Part shown: piece after piece, positions 19,100-26,719 of the stretch | Layout of the letters: the number at the start of each line of letters is the position of its first letter | Position numbering within the stretch: position 1 is the stretch's first letter | Assembly: GCF_003111645.1 (NCBI RefSeq) | Contig: NZ_CP022187.1 | Span: forward strand, 2,542,001 to 2,606,000 | Length of the DNA: 64,000 nt | Direction: 5' to 3' | Origin: Parazoarcus communis | GTDB taxonomy: Bacteria; Pseudomonadota; Gammaproteobacteria; Burkholderiales; Rhodocyclaceae | Translations under genes and position numbers: made by a program | Notes under the pieces: model-generated | Told to the model about the DNA's origin: nothing | Databases searched by the model: none | The model's input: the letters and a program-made list of their open reading frames with translations, nothing else

Positions 19100-20140
19100 T
19101 CAGGGCCGGCTTGCGGTGCTGACCGCAATACCTGCCTGAACCGGATCGAGGGCGATGGTTTCACCGCTGTGCAGCCCGGCAAGCACTTCGACCCCGCCCT
19201 CGGCGCCAACACGCTCGCCAAGGCGCAACTGGCGCAGGCTGAAGCCACCCTTGTCGTCGGCCACATACACCGCAGTCAGCTCTCCGCGACGCAGGACCGC
19301 CGTCGACGGCACCACGAGGCGGGCGCTTTCGCCCGACAGGAAATGAACCCGGGCATAGCTGCCGGGCACCACGCCAAGGGTCGCAGGGGGCAGATCCACC
19401 CTGACCTGCACGGTATGGGTGCGCGCATCGGCCGCAGGCAGCACGGTGACTGCGGCAGCCTCCACCCAGCGCCCTGAACCGGGCAGTTCGACACTGGCAC
19501 GCAGCGGTACCTTGCCAAGGGCGGTCATGCGCTGTTGCGACACATCGGCCACCGCCCGCATGGCCGCGGGGTCGTATACGGTGAGCAGCGGGGTACCCGG
19601 TTGCGCCATCTCGCCGGCATCGACGTGGCGCGCAGCCACCAGGCCAGAGAGCGGCGACACGATGCGGGTATAGCCCACCACGGTCGACGCCTGGCCACGA
19701 CCGGCTTGCGCGCTGCGCACCTGCGCTTCGGCAGCATCGAGTGCGGAGCGCGCCTGGTCGAGTGCGGACTGACTGACGAACTTGCGCTCGAACAGGCTGC
19801 GGGCACGCTCGTAATCGCTGCGCGCCTTGATTCGGCCCGCCTCGGCCTGCGCAACGCCAGCCTCGGCACCCGCCACGGCCTGACTTGCCTCGGCAGCGTC
19901 GATACGCAGCAGCACGTCACCACGCGTGACGCGGTCGCCCGCATCGACGTTCAACTCCATGACCCGGCCCGCAACCTGGGCAGCAAGGGTCGCCTGCCTG
20001 ACCGCCTCGACAGTCGCTTCGGCAGGCTGCGAGACGCTGACCGGCCGGGCTTCGATCAACAGGGTCGGCACCTCGGCACGCGCCAGCGCAGCGCTGCACA
20101 GAAGTGCCGACAACAAGAGGGGGACGGTATGCTTGGTCAT
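19100..20140 (-). CDS. RND efflux periplasmic adaptor (membrane fusion protein)
   Basis: This 346-residue protein has an N-terminal signal peptide (MTKHTVPLLLSALLCSAALARA, likely cut after ARA). A barrel-sandwich lipoyl half precedes and follows an alpha-hairpin (about 80-150, with Ala/Gln/Arg heptads), and then come beta-barrel and membrane-proximal domains. It bridges the RND permease to an outer-membrane channel. The ATG at 20140 was chosen because the signal peptide begins there; the frame is open to 20179, but those codons overlap the promoter and palindrome. The mRNA may be leaderless. It is the first gene of the adaptor-permease-DUF2892 operon. Confidence 0.88.
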   Translation of the reverse strand: MTKHTVPLLLSALLCSAALARAEVPTLLIEARPVSVSQPAEATVEAVRQATLAAQVAGRVMELNVDAGDRVTRGDVLLRIDAAEASQAVAGAEAGVAQAEAGRIKARSDYERARSLFERKFVSQSALDQARSALDAAEAQVRSAQAGRGQASTVVGYTRIVSPLSGLVAARHVDAGEMAQPGTPLLTVYDPAAMRAVADVSQQRMTALGKVPLRASVELPGSGRWVEAAAVTVLPAADARTHTVQVRVDLPPATLGVVPGSYARVHFLSGESARLVVPSTAVLRRGELTAVYVADDKGGFSLRQLRLGERVGAEGGVEVLAGLHSGETIALDPVQAGIAVSTASRP

Positions 20141-20143
20141 GAA

Positions 20144-20175
20144 TATAAGTATATGCTTATAATTGTGACCGTCAA
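20144..20175 (-). promoter_or_regulatory. promoter and operator-like palindrome of the RND operon
   Basis: On the minus strand a -35 TTGACG (20170-20175) and a -10 TATACT (20148-20153) are separated by 16 bases. A perfect palindrome TATAAG-N6-CTTATA (20144-20161) covers the -10 and part of the spacer, so a repressor bound there would block the promoter. The adaptor ATG begins 8 bases after the -10, which places the transcription start at or next to the start codon. The palindrome type would suit an ArsR/BigR- or TetR-like repressor, but no regulator gene is adjacent. Confidence 0.62.
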
Positions 20176-20223
20176 GCATTCCATGCTGCTACTCAAGCGC
20201 AGCGCATCCTCGCCGCGTGGGGC

Positions 20224-20613
20224 TCAGTCGAACGCGCTCAACCCGTACTCGGCGATCGCGGCAACCACGCCTGGCGCCTCGCCCACGGCCAGGCTCAGAT
20301 GGAATTCACAGCCCGGATGTCGCTGCCGGGCGGCATCGAGCAACACCGGCACATCACGCTTGAGGTGCCCGCCCTGAGCGAGGAAAACGGGCACGACCGC
20401 GATCCGGGTCACGCCGCGTGCGACCAGTTCATCCACCGCAAGGTCGAGGGTCGGACTCATGAACTCGAGAAAGGCCAGTTCCACGTGCTGCCCGGGGGCA
20501 CGCACGCGCATGGTGTCGCGGATACGCTGCATCGGGCCCGCCCACTCGGGGTCGCGCGCACCATGGCCGAACAGGATCACGGCCTGTGCTGCCGGAGAAG
20601 TGGTTTGAGTCAT
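20224..20613 (-). CDS. cbiX: short CbiX/SirB-type chelatase
   Basis: This 129-residue single-domain chelatase has the metal-site His17 in FGHGARDP and a second His83 in LAQGGHLKRDVP. Short CbiX proteins insert cobalt or iron (or nickel) into sirohydrochlorin as homodimers. No other cobalamin or siroheme gene is adjacent, so the metal and product are uncertain. It lies 27 bases downstream of tcdA on the same strand. Confidence 0.83.
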   Translation of the reverse strand: MTQTTSPAAQAVILFGHGARDPEWAGPMQRIRDTMRVRAPGQHVELAFLEFMSPTLDLAVDELVARGVTRIAVVPVFLAQGGHLKRDVPVLLDAARQRHPGCEFHLSLAVGEAPGVVAAIAEYGLSAFD

Positions 20614-20640
20614 AGGGAGTCCAGTCAGGTTGGAGTGGCG

Positions 20641-21441
20641 TCAGACCGCGGATTTCAGCAAATGATCCATCGCCCGCGCGGCAACGAACAGACCGACGCT
20701 GGCCGTCATTGCCATGCTCGACCCGTAACCCGCGCACGCCAGGCCCTGCGGCCCCCGCCCCGCGTCGCACGCGACGGCATCGGGGTAGCGCAGCGGCTCG
20801 CAGGAATAGACCGCCTCGATGGCGAACTTGCGCTTCGGGTCGCGCGGAAAACCATGCGCCTTTCGCAACTGCGCGCGCACCTTTGCCAGCAGCGGATCCT
20901 GCTCGGTACGCGACAGGTCGTCCACCCGGATGCGCGTCGGATCAACCTTGCCTCCCGCGCCGCCCGCCATGACCAAGGTGAGCTGGTGGAGGCGACAATG
21001 GGCCGCCATCGCGACCTTTGCGCGCACGTTGTCGATGGCATCAACGACCACATCGAAACCGCCGAGCAGTTCGCTCACGTTCTCGGGCGTAAGGAAATCA
21101 TCGACCTGTGTCACCCGGCACAGCGGATTGATCCCGCGAACCCGCTCGCTCATGGCCGCCACCTTGGCCTGGCCAAGAGTGGCATCGAGCGCATGGGCCT
21201 GACGGTTGATGTTCGACTCGGCAACATGATCGAGATCGATCAGCGTCAGATGCCCAACGCCGCTGCGCGCGAGCGCCTCGACCACCCAGGACCCCACGCC
21301 GCCAATGCCAACAACACAGACCGAAGACGCACTCAGGCGCGCAAGCGCCCGATCGCCGTAGAGGCGTCCGATACCGCCGAAGCGGCGCTCGACATCGACG
21401 TCGGGCAATGAATCGGCGGAGGAAACAGCAGCAGACAACAT
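20641..21441 (-). CDS. tcdA: tRNA threonylcarbamoyladenosine dehydratase
   Basis: This 266-residue E1-like (ThiF/MoeB) adenylating enzyme has ATP motif GIGGVGS at 45-51, the acidic strand end LIDLDHVAESNINRQ and the TcdA-type C-terminus with GSSMAMTASVGLFVA. TcdA uses ATP to cyclise t6A37 of ANN-decoding tRNAs to ct6A. It is distinguished from MoeB and ThiF by the absence of paired CxxC zinc motifs and by the FGGIGRLYG start. It probably forms a short transcript with cbiX, though the functions are unrelated. Confidence 0.88.
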   Translation of the reverse strand: MLSAAVSSADSLPDVDVERRFGGIGRLYGDRALARLSASSVCVVGIGGVGSWVVEALARSGVGHLTLIDLDHVAESNINRQAHALDATLGQAKVAAMSERVRGINPLCRVTQVDDFLTPENVSELLGGFDVVVDAIDNVRAKVAMAAHCRLHQLTLVMAGGAGGKVDPTRIRVDDLSRTEQDPLLAKVRAQLRKAHGFPRDPKRKFAIEAVYSCEPLRYPDAVACDAGRGPQGLACAGYGSSMAMTASVGLFVAARAMDHLLKSAV

Positions 21442-21504
21442 GGACGAATCGTCGTGAAGAGGGAAGGCCCGATCTTACCCCAGCGCCTTGCCCGGCACGC
21501 GGAC

Positions 21505-22473
21505 TCAGAGGGTTGCGGCGGCCTCGACGCGCAGGGAGTCGAGCCAGACTCCAAGCCCCTGGGCGTTGAGCTCGAGGTCCATGCGCAACAGTTGCAGCGC
21601 TTCGTCCTCGTTGAGGGCCCAGTGCTGACGCGCAGTTTCCTCGCGCACGATCTGCTCCAGACCAGCAAGAATCTCGACATGGCGCGCCACACCGTCGCCA
21701 CGCGCGGCGCGTCCAACCGCAACCTGGGTATCGATCAGCCGGTGCAGATCGCCGGCCAGACGTTCGACATCTTCCACCCTGCTGTAATGCGTCAGATACA
21801 TCGCCCGCGGACCAAAGGCGAGCATGCGGTCGATGGATTCGTGCATTGCGTCGGGATCGAACTGCGACGGCGTGGTCGTCGGATAGACGAACGCACGCCC
21901 ATCCACGTCCAGTTCGCGATAGGAAACGCCGAAAATGTCCCCGGTGAAGAACGCTCGTGCGCGCTCGTCCCAGATCGCCACGTGATGCCGCGCATGCCCC
22001 GGCGTGTCGACAATTCGCAGCCTGCGCGCGCCGAGCGAAATTTCAAGCCCGTCCTCGGCCGACACGATCCGCTCAGCCGGCACAGGCGCCAGGCGTCCGT
22101 ACAGCCGGAAAGTCTGCTCCGCCCCATATACCGCAGCAGCACCCTCCCACAGACGCGACGGGTCGATCATGTGGCGCACGCCGCGCGGGTGCACCACCAG
22201 CTTCGCATTCGGCAGTGCGCACATCATGCTGCCGGCCCCGCCCGCATGGTCGAGATGGATATGCGTGAGCAGCACCCAGTCGACCGCGTCCGGGGTAATG
22301 CCGAGACTGGCCAGTGCGCCCAGAATGCGGGGAATCGAAGCGTTGCAGCCGGTATCGACCACGGCAGCGCGACCGGTATCGACGATCAGATGAATCGCAG
22401 CCACCTGCGGCCGCTCACCATAGCCCGAGTCAATGGCATAAATGCCATCCGGATAAGTTGTAATGTCATTCAT
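21505..22473 (-). CDS. metallo-beta-lactamase-fold hydrolase
   Basis: This 322-residue protein has the binuclear metal motif H71-x-H73-x-D75-H76 in LLTHIHLDHAGG, a further metal His in DTPGHARHH and the bridging Asp in FFTGDIFG. A C-terminal helical extension of about 100 residues follows the core. Related proteins are annotated only as MBL-fold hydrolases; glyoxalase II and lactonase roles are possible but not indicated. The ATG at 22473 starts the conserved fold. It is divergent from the PatB-type gene across 123 bases. Confidence 0.82.
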   Translation of the reverse strand: MNDITTYPDGIYAIDSGYGERPQVAAIHLIVDTGRAAVVDTGCNASIPRILGALASLGITPDAVDWVLLTHIHLDHAGGAGSMMCALPNAKLVVHPRGVRHMIDPSRLWEGAAAVYGAEQTFRLYGRLAPVPAERIVSAEDGLEISLGARRLRIVDTPGHARHHVAIWDERARAFFTGDIFGVSYRELDVDGRAFVYPTTTPSQFDPDAMHESIDRMLAFGPRAMYLTHYSRVEDVERLAGDLHRLIDTQVAVGRAARGDGVARHVEILAGLEQIVREETARQHWALNEDEALQLLRMDLELNAQGLGVWLDSLRVEAAATL

Positions 22474-22519
22474 GATCAGTGTCCCACCCTGTTCTGCTGT
22501 TTTGCTCTTTTGTGCAATT

Positions 22520-22539
22520 GTATCCACACGGCGTGATAC
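22520..22539. promoter_or_regulatory. inverted repeat in the divergent MBL / C-S lyase region
   Basis: GTATC-N10-GATAC sits roughly midway between the two divergent starts. A TACAAT-like -10 for the hydrolase (minus strand) overlaps its left arm, and a TACACT-like -10 for the lyase is near 22564. It could be a shared operator. The evidence is only symmetry and position. Confidence 0.3.
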
Positions 22540-22596
22540 GTGATGCATGGCAAACCACACGTTACACTCGCACCTCCTGAACGCACGGTTCCAAGC

Positions 22597-23748
22597 ATGA
22601 GCTTCGACTTCAACAGACATCCGGATCGCCGCGATGTTCCCGGCGAGAAATGGGGCCGTTTCAGCGGTCGTGACATCCTGCCTCTGTGGGTTGCCGATAT
22701 GGACTTCACGGCACCACCTGCGGTGCTAGAGGCACTGCACGCCCGTATCGACCATGGCGTCTTCGGTTACACCGAAGCGTGGCCCTCGCTGATCGAAGCC
22801 GTGACAGACGGTATTGAGCGGGATCACGGCTGGCGTGTCGAACCCGACTGGCTGGTGTGGCTGCCCGGTGTGGTGACCGGCTTCAACCTTGCCTGCCGGG
22901 CGGTGGGCGAGGCCGGCGACGGGGTGTTTACTGCGACGCCGGTCTACCCTCCCTTCCTGTTCGCGCCGGGCAACAGCGACCGCAGACTGATCACCAGCCC
23001 CCTCGAACTGGAAGGCGGTCGCTGGCAGTGGAGCCGCGAAGCCACGGCGGCAGCGATGGATCCACGTACCCGCCTGTTCATGCTGTGCAATCCGCACAAC
23101 CCGGTCGGCCGTGTGTTCGACCGCGACGAACTGACCTGGATCGCAGCCCTCGCTGAAGAGCGCGACCTGGTGATATGCAGTGATGAGATCCACTGTGGGC
23201 TGGTGCTCGATGAGGATCGTCCGCACATCCCGATCGCGGCGCTCGACGAACGGGTCGCCCGCCGCACGATCACCCTGATGGCCCCATCCAAGACGTGGAA
23301 TATTGCCGCGCTCTATTCATCGTTCGCGATCATCCCCGATGCAGAGTTGCGTCGGCGCTACCGTCACGTGATGCGTGGCATCGTGCCCCAGGTGAATGTG
23401 CTCGGCCTGGTCGCCACCGAGGCGGCCTACCGCGACGGCGGTCCATGGCGCGCAGCGCTGCTCGACCATCTGCGTGCCAACCGCGCACGCGTGCTTGAAG
23501 CCGTCGCGGCCATGCCCGGCCTGAGCACGACTGCGCCGGAGGCCACCTATCTGGCCTGGATTGACTGCCGCGAAGCAGGCCTGGACGACCCGGCAGGCTT
23601 TTTCGAGGCGGGTGGAGTGGGCTTGTCCGACGGTCGCGGATTTGGCCTGCCCGGCTTCGTGCGGCTCAATTTCGGCTGCGCACGCGACACGCTCGACGAA
23701 GCCTTGAGCCGCATGGCACACGCCCTGAGCACGCGCCCGGCCTCATGA
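22597..23748 (+). CDS. PatB/MalY-type PLP-dependent C-S lyase
   Basis: This 383-residue aminotransferase-fold enzyme has the family N-terminus FDFNRHPDRRDVPGEKW, PLP contact CNPHNPVGRVF, SDEIHC and the Schiff-base Lys232 in APSKTWNIA. PatB/MalY enzymes cleave cystathionine or cysteine S-conjugates to a thiol, pyruvate and ammonia. Together with the methylthio-salvage genes this adds to the sulfur-metabolism content of the window, but the loci are 16 kb apart. The ATG at 22597 fits the family; a CACCTCCTG-like segment before it is not a convincing ribosome site. Its 3' end nearly touches the converging REC-GGDEF-EAL gene. Confidence 0.88.
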   Translation: MSFDFNRHPDRRDVPGEKWGRFSGRDILPLWVADMDFTAPPAVLEALHARIDHGVFGYTEAWPSLIEAVTDGIERDHGWRVEPDWLVWLPGVVTGFNLACRAVGEAGDGVFTATPVYPPFLFAPGNSDRRLITSPLELEGGRWQWSREATAAAMDPRTRLFMLCNPHNPVGRVFDRDELTWIAALAEERDLVICSDEIHCGLVLDEDRPHIPIAALDERVARRTITLMAPSKTWNIAALYSSFAIIPDAELRRRYRHVMRGIVPQVNVLGLVATEAAYRDGGPWRAALLDHLRANRARVLEAVAAMPGLSTTAPEATYLAWIDCREAGLDDPAGFFEAGGVGLSDGRGFGLPGFVRLNFGCARDTLDEALSRMAHALSTRPAS

Positions 23749-23758
23749 CCGGGCAGCG

Positions 23759-26260
23759 CTAGGCGCAGAAGCCCGCAAGCAGAAAGCGCTGTTCGAAATC
23801 GACCGGGGGTACGGGCGGGCTGCAGGAGTAGCCCTGCCAACTGCCGCAGCCGATCATCTTCAGCAGGGCGAGCTGCGCATCGTTCTCGACCCCTTCGGCC
23901 TGCACCGCGATATCCAGCGCATTGGCCATGGCAACGATGGCCGATGCAATCGCGAGGTCGTTGCGGTCATCGGCCAGATCCTTGATGAAGCTGCGATCGA
24001 TCTTGAGCTTGTCGATCGAAAAGCGCTTGAGATACGCGAGCGAGGAATAACCCGTTCCGAAATCGTCGATTGCCAGCCTCACGCCGTGCTGCTTGAGCTG
24101 GTCGAGCAGCATGGCGGCCTTCTCGCCCTGCTGCATCAGGCTGCTCTCGGTCAGCTCGATTTCGAGGCGCTCAGCGGCCAGCCCCGACTCGGCAAGCACT
24201 TGCAGCAACATCGTGCCGACGTCCTGTCGCCGCACCTGCTCGGCCGACAGATTGACGGCAACCGAAGGCAGCACGAAACCCTGCGCATCCCAGGCCCGCA
24301 TCTGCCGGCACGCTTCGCGCAGCACCCACTCGCCCAGCTGCACGATGAGGCCGGTTTCCTCTGCCATCGGGATGAAGTCTGCGGGCGAGATCATCTGCTC
24401 GCCCGGCGGCTGCCACCGCACCAGCGCCTCTGCACCCAGCAGGGTCCCGTCCGACACCGAAAGCACCGGCTGATAGAACACCACGAACTCTTCGTTGCTC
24501 AGCCCGCGCCGGAGGCGGGTTTCCAGGTCGAGACGCTGCGACGCGAAGCGGGTCAGGTCTTCGGTATAGAAACCGTAGGTGTTTCGTCCCTGCGACTTGG
24601 CCCGGTACATCGCGGCATCCGCGTTGCGCACCAGCGCCATGTGATCCTCGCCGTCATCCGGGTACAGGCTCACCCCCACACTGGCGTGCATGAACACTTC
24701 CTGCCCGCTGTCGAGCCTGAACGGTTCGGCCAGCGCGTCGACCAGCCCTTTCGCGACCACCGCGGCCGCTGCAGGGGTTTCGATGCGTTCAATCAGCACC
24801 ATGAACTCGTCACCACCAAGGCGTCCGAGGGTGTCCTCGCTCCTGAGGTGCCCCCGCAGGCGCTTGCCGACCGCACACAGCAACTGATCCCCGATCTGGT
24901 GCCCGAGGCTGTCATTGATGGTCTTGAATCGGTCGAGGTCGAGACAGATCGCCGCCAGCCCCTGCTTTTGCCGCCGCGCGACCTCGATCGCATGCTCCAG
25001 CCTGGACATGATCAGCAGACGGTTGGGGAGGTCGGTGAGCGGGTCGTAGTGCGAGAGGTGGCTGAGCCTGGCTTCGGTCTGCCGCAACGCACTGATGTCG
25101 GTGAACACGCCCACGTAATTCGTGACCTCGCCGGCATCGTCGCACACCGCGTTGAGCGTCAGCCACTCGGGATAAAGCTCACCATTCTTGCGCCGGTTCC
25201 ACAGCTCCCCCTGCCAGCAACCGGTTCGGGTCAGGGTGGCCCACATGGTCTGGTAGAAGTCGCGACCATGGCGGCCTGAGCGCAGAAATCGCGGATTCTG
25301 ACCGATGGAGTCCTCGCGGGTATAACCGGTGAGTTCGGTAAAGGCCCGGTTAACCGACACGATCCTGCCGTCGAGATCGGTGATCAAAACGCCGTCATGC
25401 GTGCTGTCGATCACCGCGGAGTGAAGTCGGAGGCGCTCGGTAAGCGCCCTGAGCGCGGTGCGTTCACGCACCAGTTCGGCCTGTCGAAACGCATTGTCGA
25501 GCACGACAGGCAGCTCGTGCAGATAGCCGTCGTGCTTGATGAGGTAGTCGGACACCCCCAGACGCAGTGCCTGCGCTGCGGTCTCCTCACTGCCCTGACC
25601 GGTGACGACGACGATCGGGATATCGAACCGGTGGTCCCGGCGCAGCGATTTGGTGAGATCGAGCGCATTCATGCCGGGCAGGACATAGTCGAGCAGCAGG
25701 ACATCGTAGGGCGTCGTCCTTGCTGCCGCCTGCAGCCGCGACAGCACGGCGTCGGGACCGCGCACGACGTCGATTCGCAGATGCGGAGCCGACTGTGCCA
25801 GGCGCCGCAAGGTGAGATCGATATCGAAAAGATGATGCTCTGCGTACAGCACGCGCACCGGGCGGCTGCGACGCGCAGCCTCGGCACGGGCCCGCTCCAT
25901 GGCGAAAGTCAGCGTGCCCGGCAGGTGCTCGAGGTAGTCTCCGTCCTTGACCAGATAATCGTCCGCACCGGACTTGAGGGCCGCGATCGCCGCGCCTTCG
26001 TCACCCGAGCCGGTCAGCACCACACAGGCGAGCGCCAGACCCCGCTCGTGTATCGCCCCGAGCAGATCCAGTCCGCTGCCATCCGGCAGGGAAAGGTCGG
26101 TGAGCACGATATCGTAGGTCCTCCCCAGGTCGATGGCAGCCAGCCCCTCGGCAAGCGAGCTGGCGACATCGATTGCGAGCTCGGGCATGCTGCGCGCGAG
26201 GGTGCGCTGCAGCAGGTCGACGTCAACCGGGTTGTCTTCGACGTACAGGGCTCTGATCAC
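23759..26260 (-). CDS. dual-receiver PAS-GGDEF-EAL response regulator
   Basis: This 833-residue protein is laid out as REC1 (1-125; acidic pair Glu8/Asp9, phospho-Asp55, Lys105), REC2 (136-262; Asp191, Lys242), PAS (about 275-395), GGDEF (GGDEF 482-486 with RxxD at 473-476) and EAL (EAL 611-613, DDFGTGYSS). In REC2 the usual second acidic residue is His142, so it may be a poor phosphate acceptor. It is the last gene of a four-gene operon, 15 bases after a single-domain receiver, and probably converts the kinase signal into a change of cyclic-di-GMP. Both output domains keep their catalytic motifs. Confidence 0.88.
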   Translation of the reverse strand: MIRALYVEDNPVDVDLLQRTLARSMPELAIDVASSLAEGLAAIDLGRTYDIVLTDLSLPDGSGLDLLGAIHERGLALACVVLTGSGDEGAAIAALKSGADDYLVKDGDYLEHLPGTLTFAMERARAEAARRSRPVRVLYAEHHLFDIDLTLRRLAQSAPHLRIDVVRGPDAVLSRLQAAARTTPYDVLLLDYVLPGMNALDLTKSLRRDHRFDIPIVVVTGQGSEETAAQALRLGVSDYLIKHDGYLHELPVVLDNAFRQAELVRERTALRALTERLRLHSAVIDSTHDGVLITDLDGRIVSVNRAFTELTGYTREDSIGQNPRFLRSGRHGRDFYQTMWATLTRTGCWQGELWNRRKNGELYPEWLTLNAVCDDAGEVTNYVGVFTDISALRQTEARLSHLSHYDPLTDLPNRLLIMSRLEHAIEVARRQKQGLAAICLDLDRFKTINDSLGHQIGDQLLCAVGKRLRGHLRSEDTLGRLGGDEFMVLIERIETPAAAAVVAKGLVDALAEPFRLDSGQEVFMHASVGVSLYPDDGEDHMALVRNADAAMYRAKSQGRNTYGFYTEDLTRFASQRLDLETRLRRGLSNEEFVVFYQPVLSVSDGTLLGAEALVRWQPPGEQMISPADFIPMAEETGLIVQLGEWVLREACRQMRAWDAQGFVLPSVAVNLSAEQVRRQDVGTMLLQVLAESGLAAERLEIELTESSLMQQGEKAAMLLDQLKQHGVRLAIDDFGTGYSSLAYLKRFSIDKLKIDRSFIKDLADDRNDLAIASAIVAMANALDIAVQAEGVENDAQLALLKMIGCGSWQGYSCSPPVPPVDFEQRFLLAGFCA

Positions 26261-26275
26261 GTTCTCGGGCAGTCC

Positions 26276-26719
26276 TTATGACAATGAATGGACCGGCTTG
26301 TTGAGCACACACCAGTACAGCTCGATCTGGGCAGCCACGCTCGCGAAACTGTCGAAATCGACCGGCTTCATGATGTACGAGTTGGCACCCAGTTCATACG
26401 CCGTCTTGATGTCGCGGTCCTCGTCCGAGGTCGTCAGCACCACGACGGGCATTCCGCACGCAGCCTTGCACGCCTTGAACTGGCGCAACACCTCGAGACC
26501 GCTGACCTTGGGCAAGTTCAGGTCGAGCAGAACGACGAGCGGAAGCGGCTCGCCCGCCTCCCAACCCGGCAGGAGATCGAGCGCTTCCTGTCCGTCGCGT
26601 GCAACCTGAATGGGGTTGAGGAGGTGACGGCGCTTGAAGGCGCGCAGCGTGAGATCAAGATCGGCCGGGTTGTCCTCGATCAGAAGAATCGGCCTCGTGG
26701 TCGGCAGCGGATCGTTCAT
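26276..26719 (-). CDS. single-domain response regulator (Rcp1/CheY-like)
   Basis: This 147-residue stand-alone receiver has acidic residues Glu16/Asp17 in LLIEDNPADLDLT, a phospho-Asp in VVLLDLNLPKVSG, Thr and Lys in LTTSDED and IMKPVD, and no output domain. The ATG at 26719 overlaps the kinase stop as ATGA. The Rcp1-like insertion with LNLPK is typical of receivers paired with phytochrome-like PAS kinases. It may shuttle phosphate from the kinase to the dual-receiver protein encoded next. Confidence 0.88.
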   Translation of the reverse strand: MNDPLPTTRPILLIEDNPADLDLTLRAFKRRHLLNPIQVARDGQEALDLLPGWEAGEPLPLVVLLDLNLPKVSGLEVLRQFKACKAACGMPVVVLTTSDEDRDIKTAYELGANSYIMKPVDFDSFASVAAQIELYWCVLNKPVHSLS

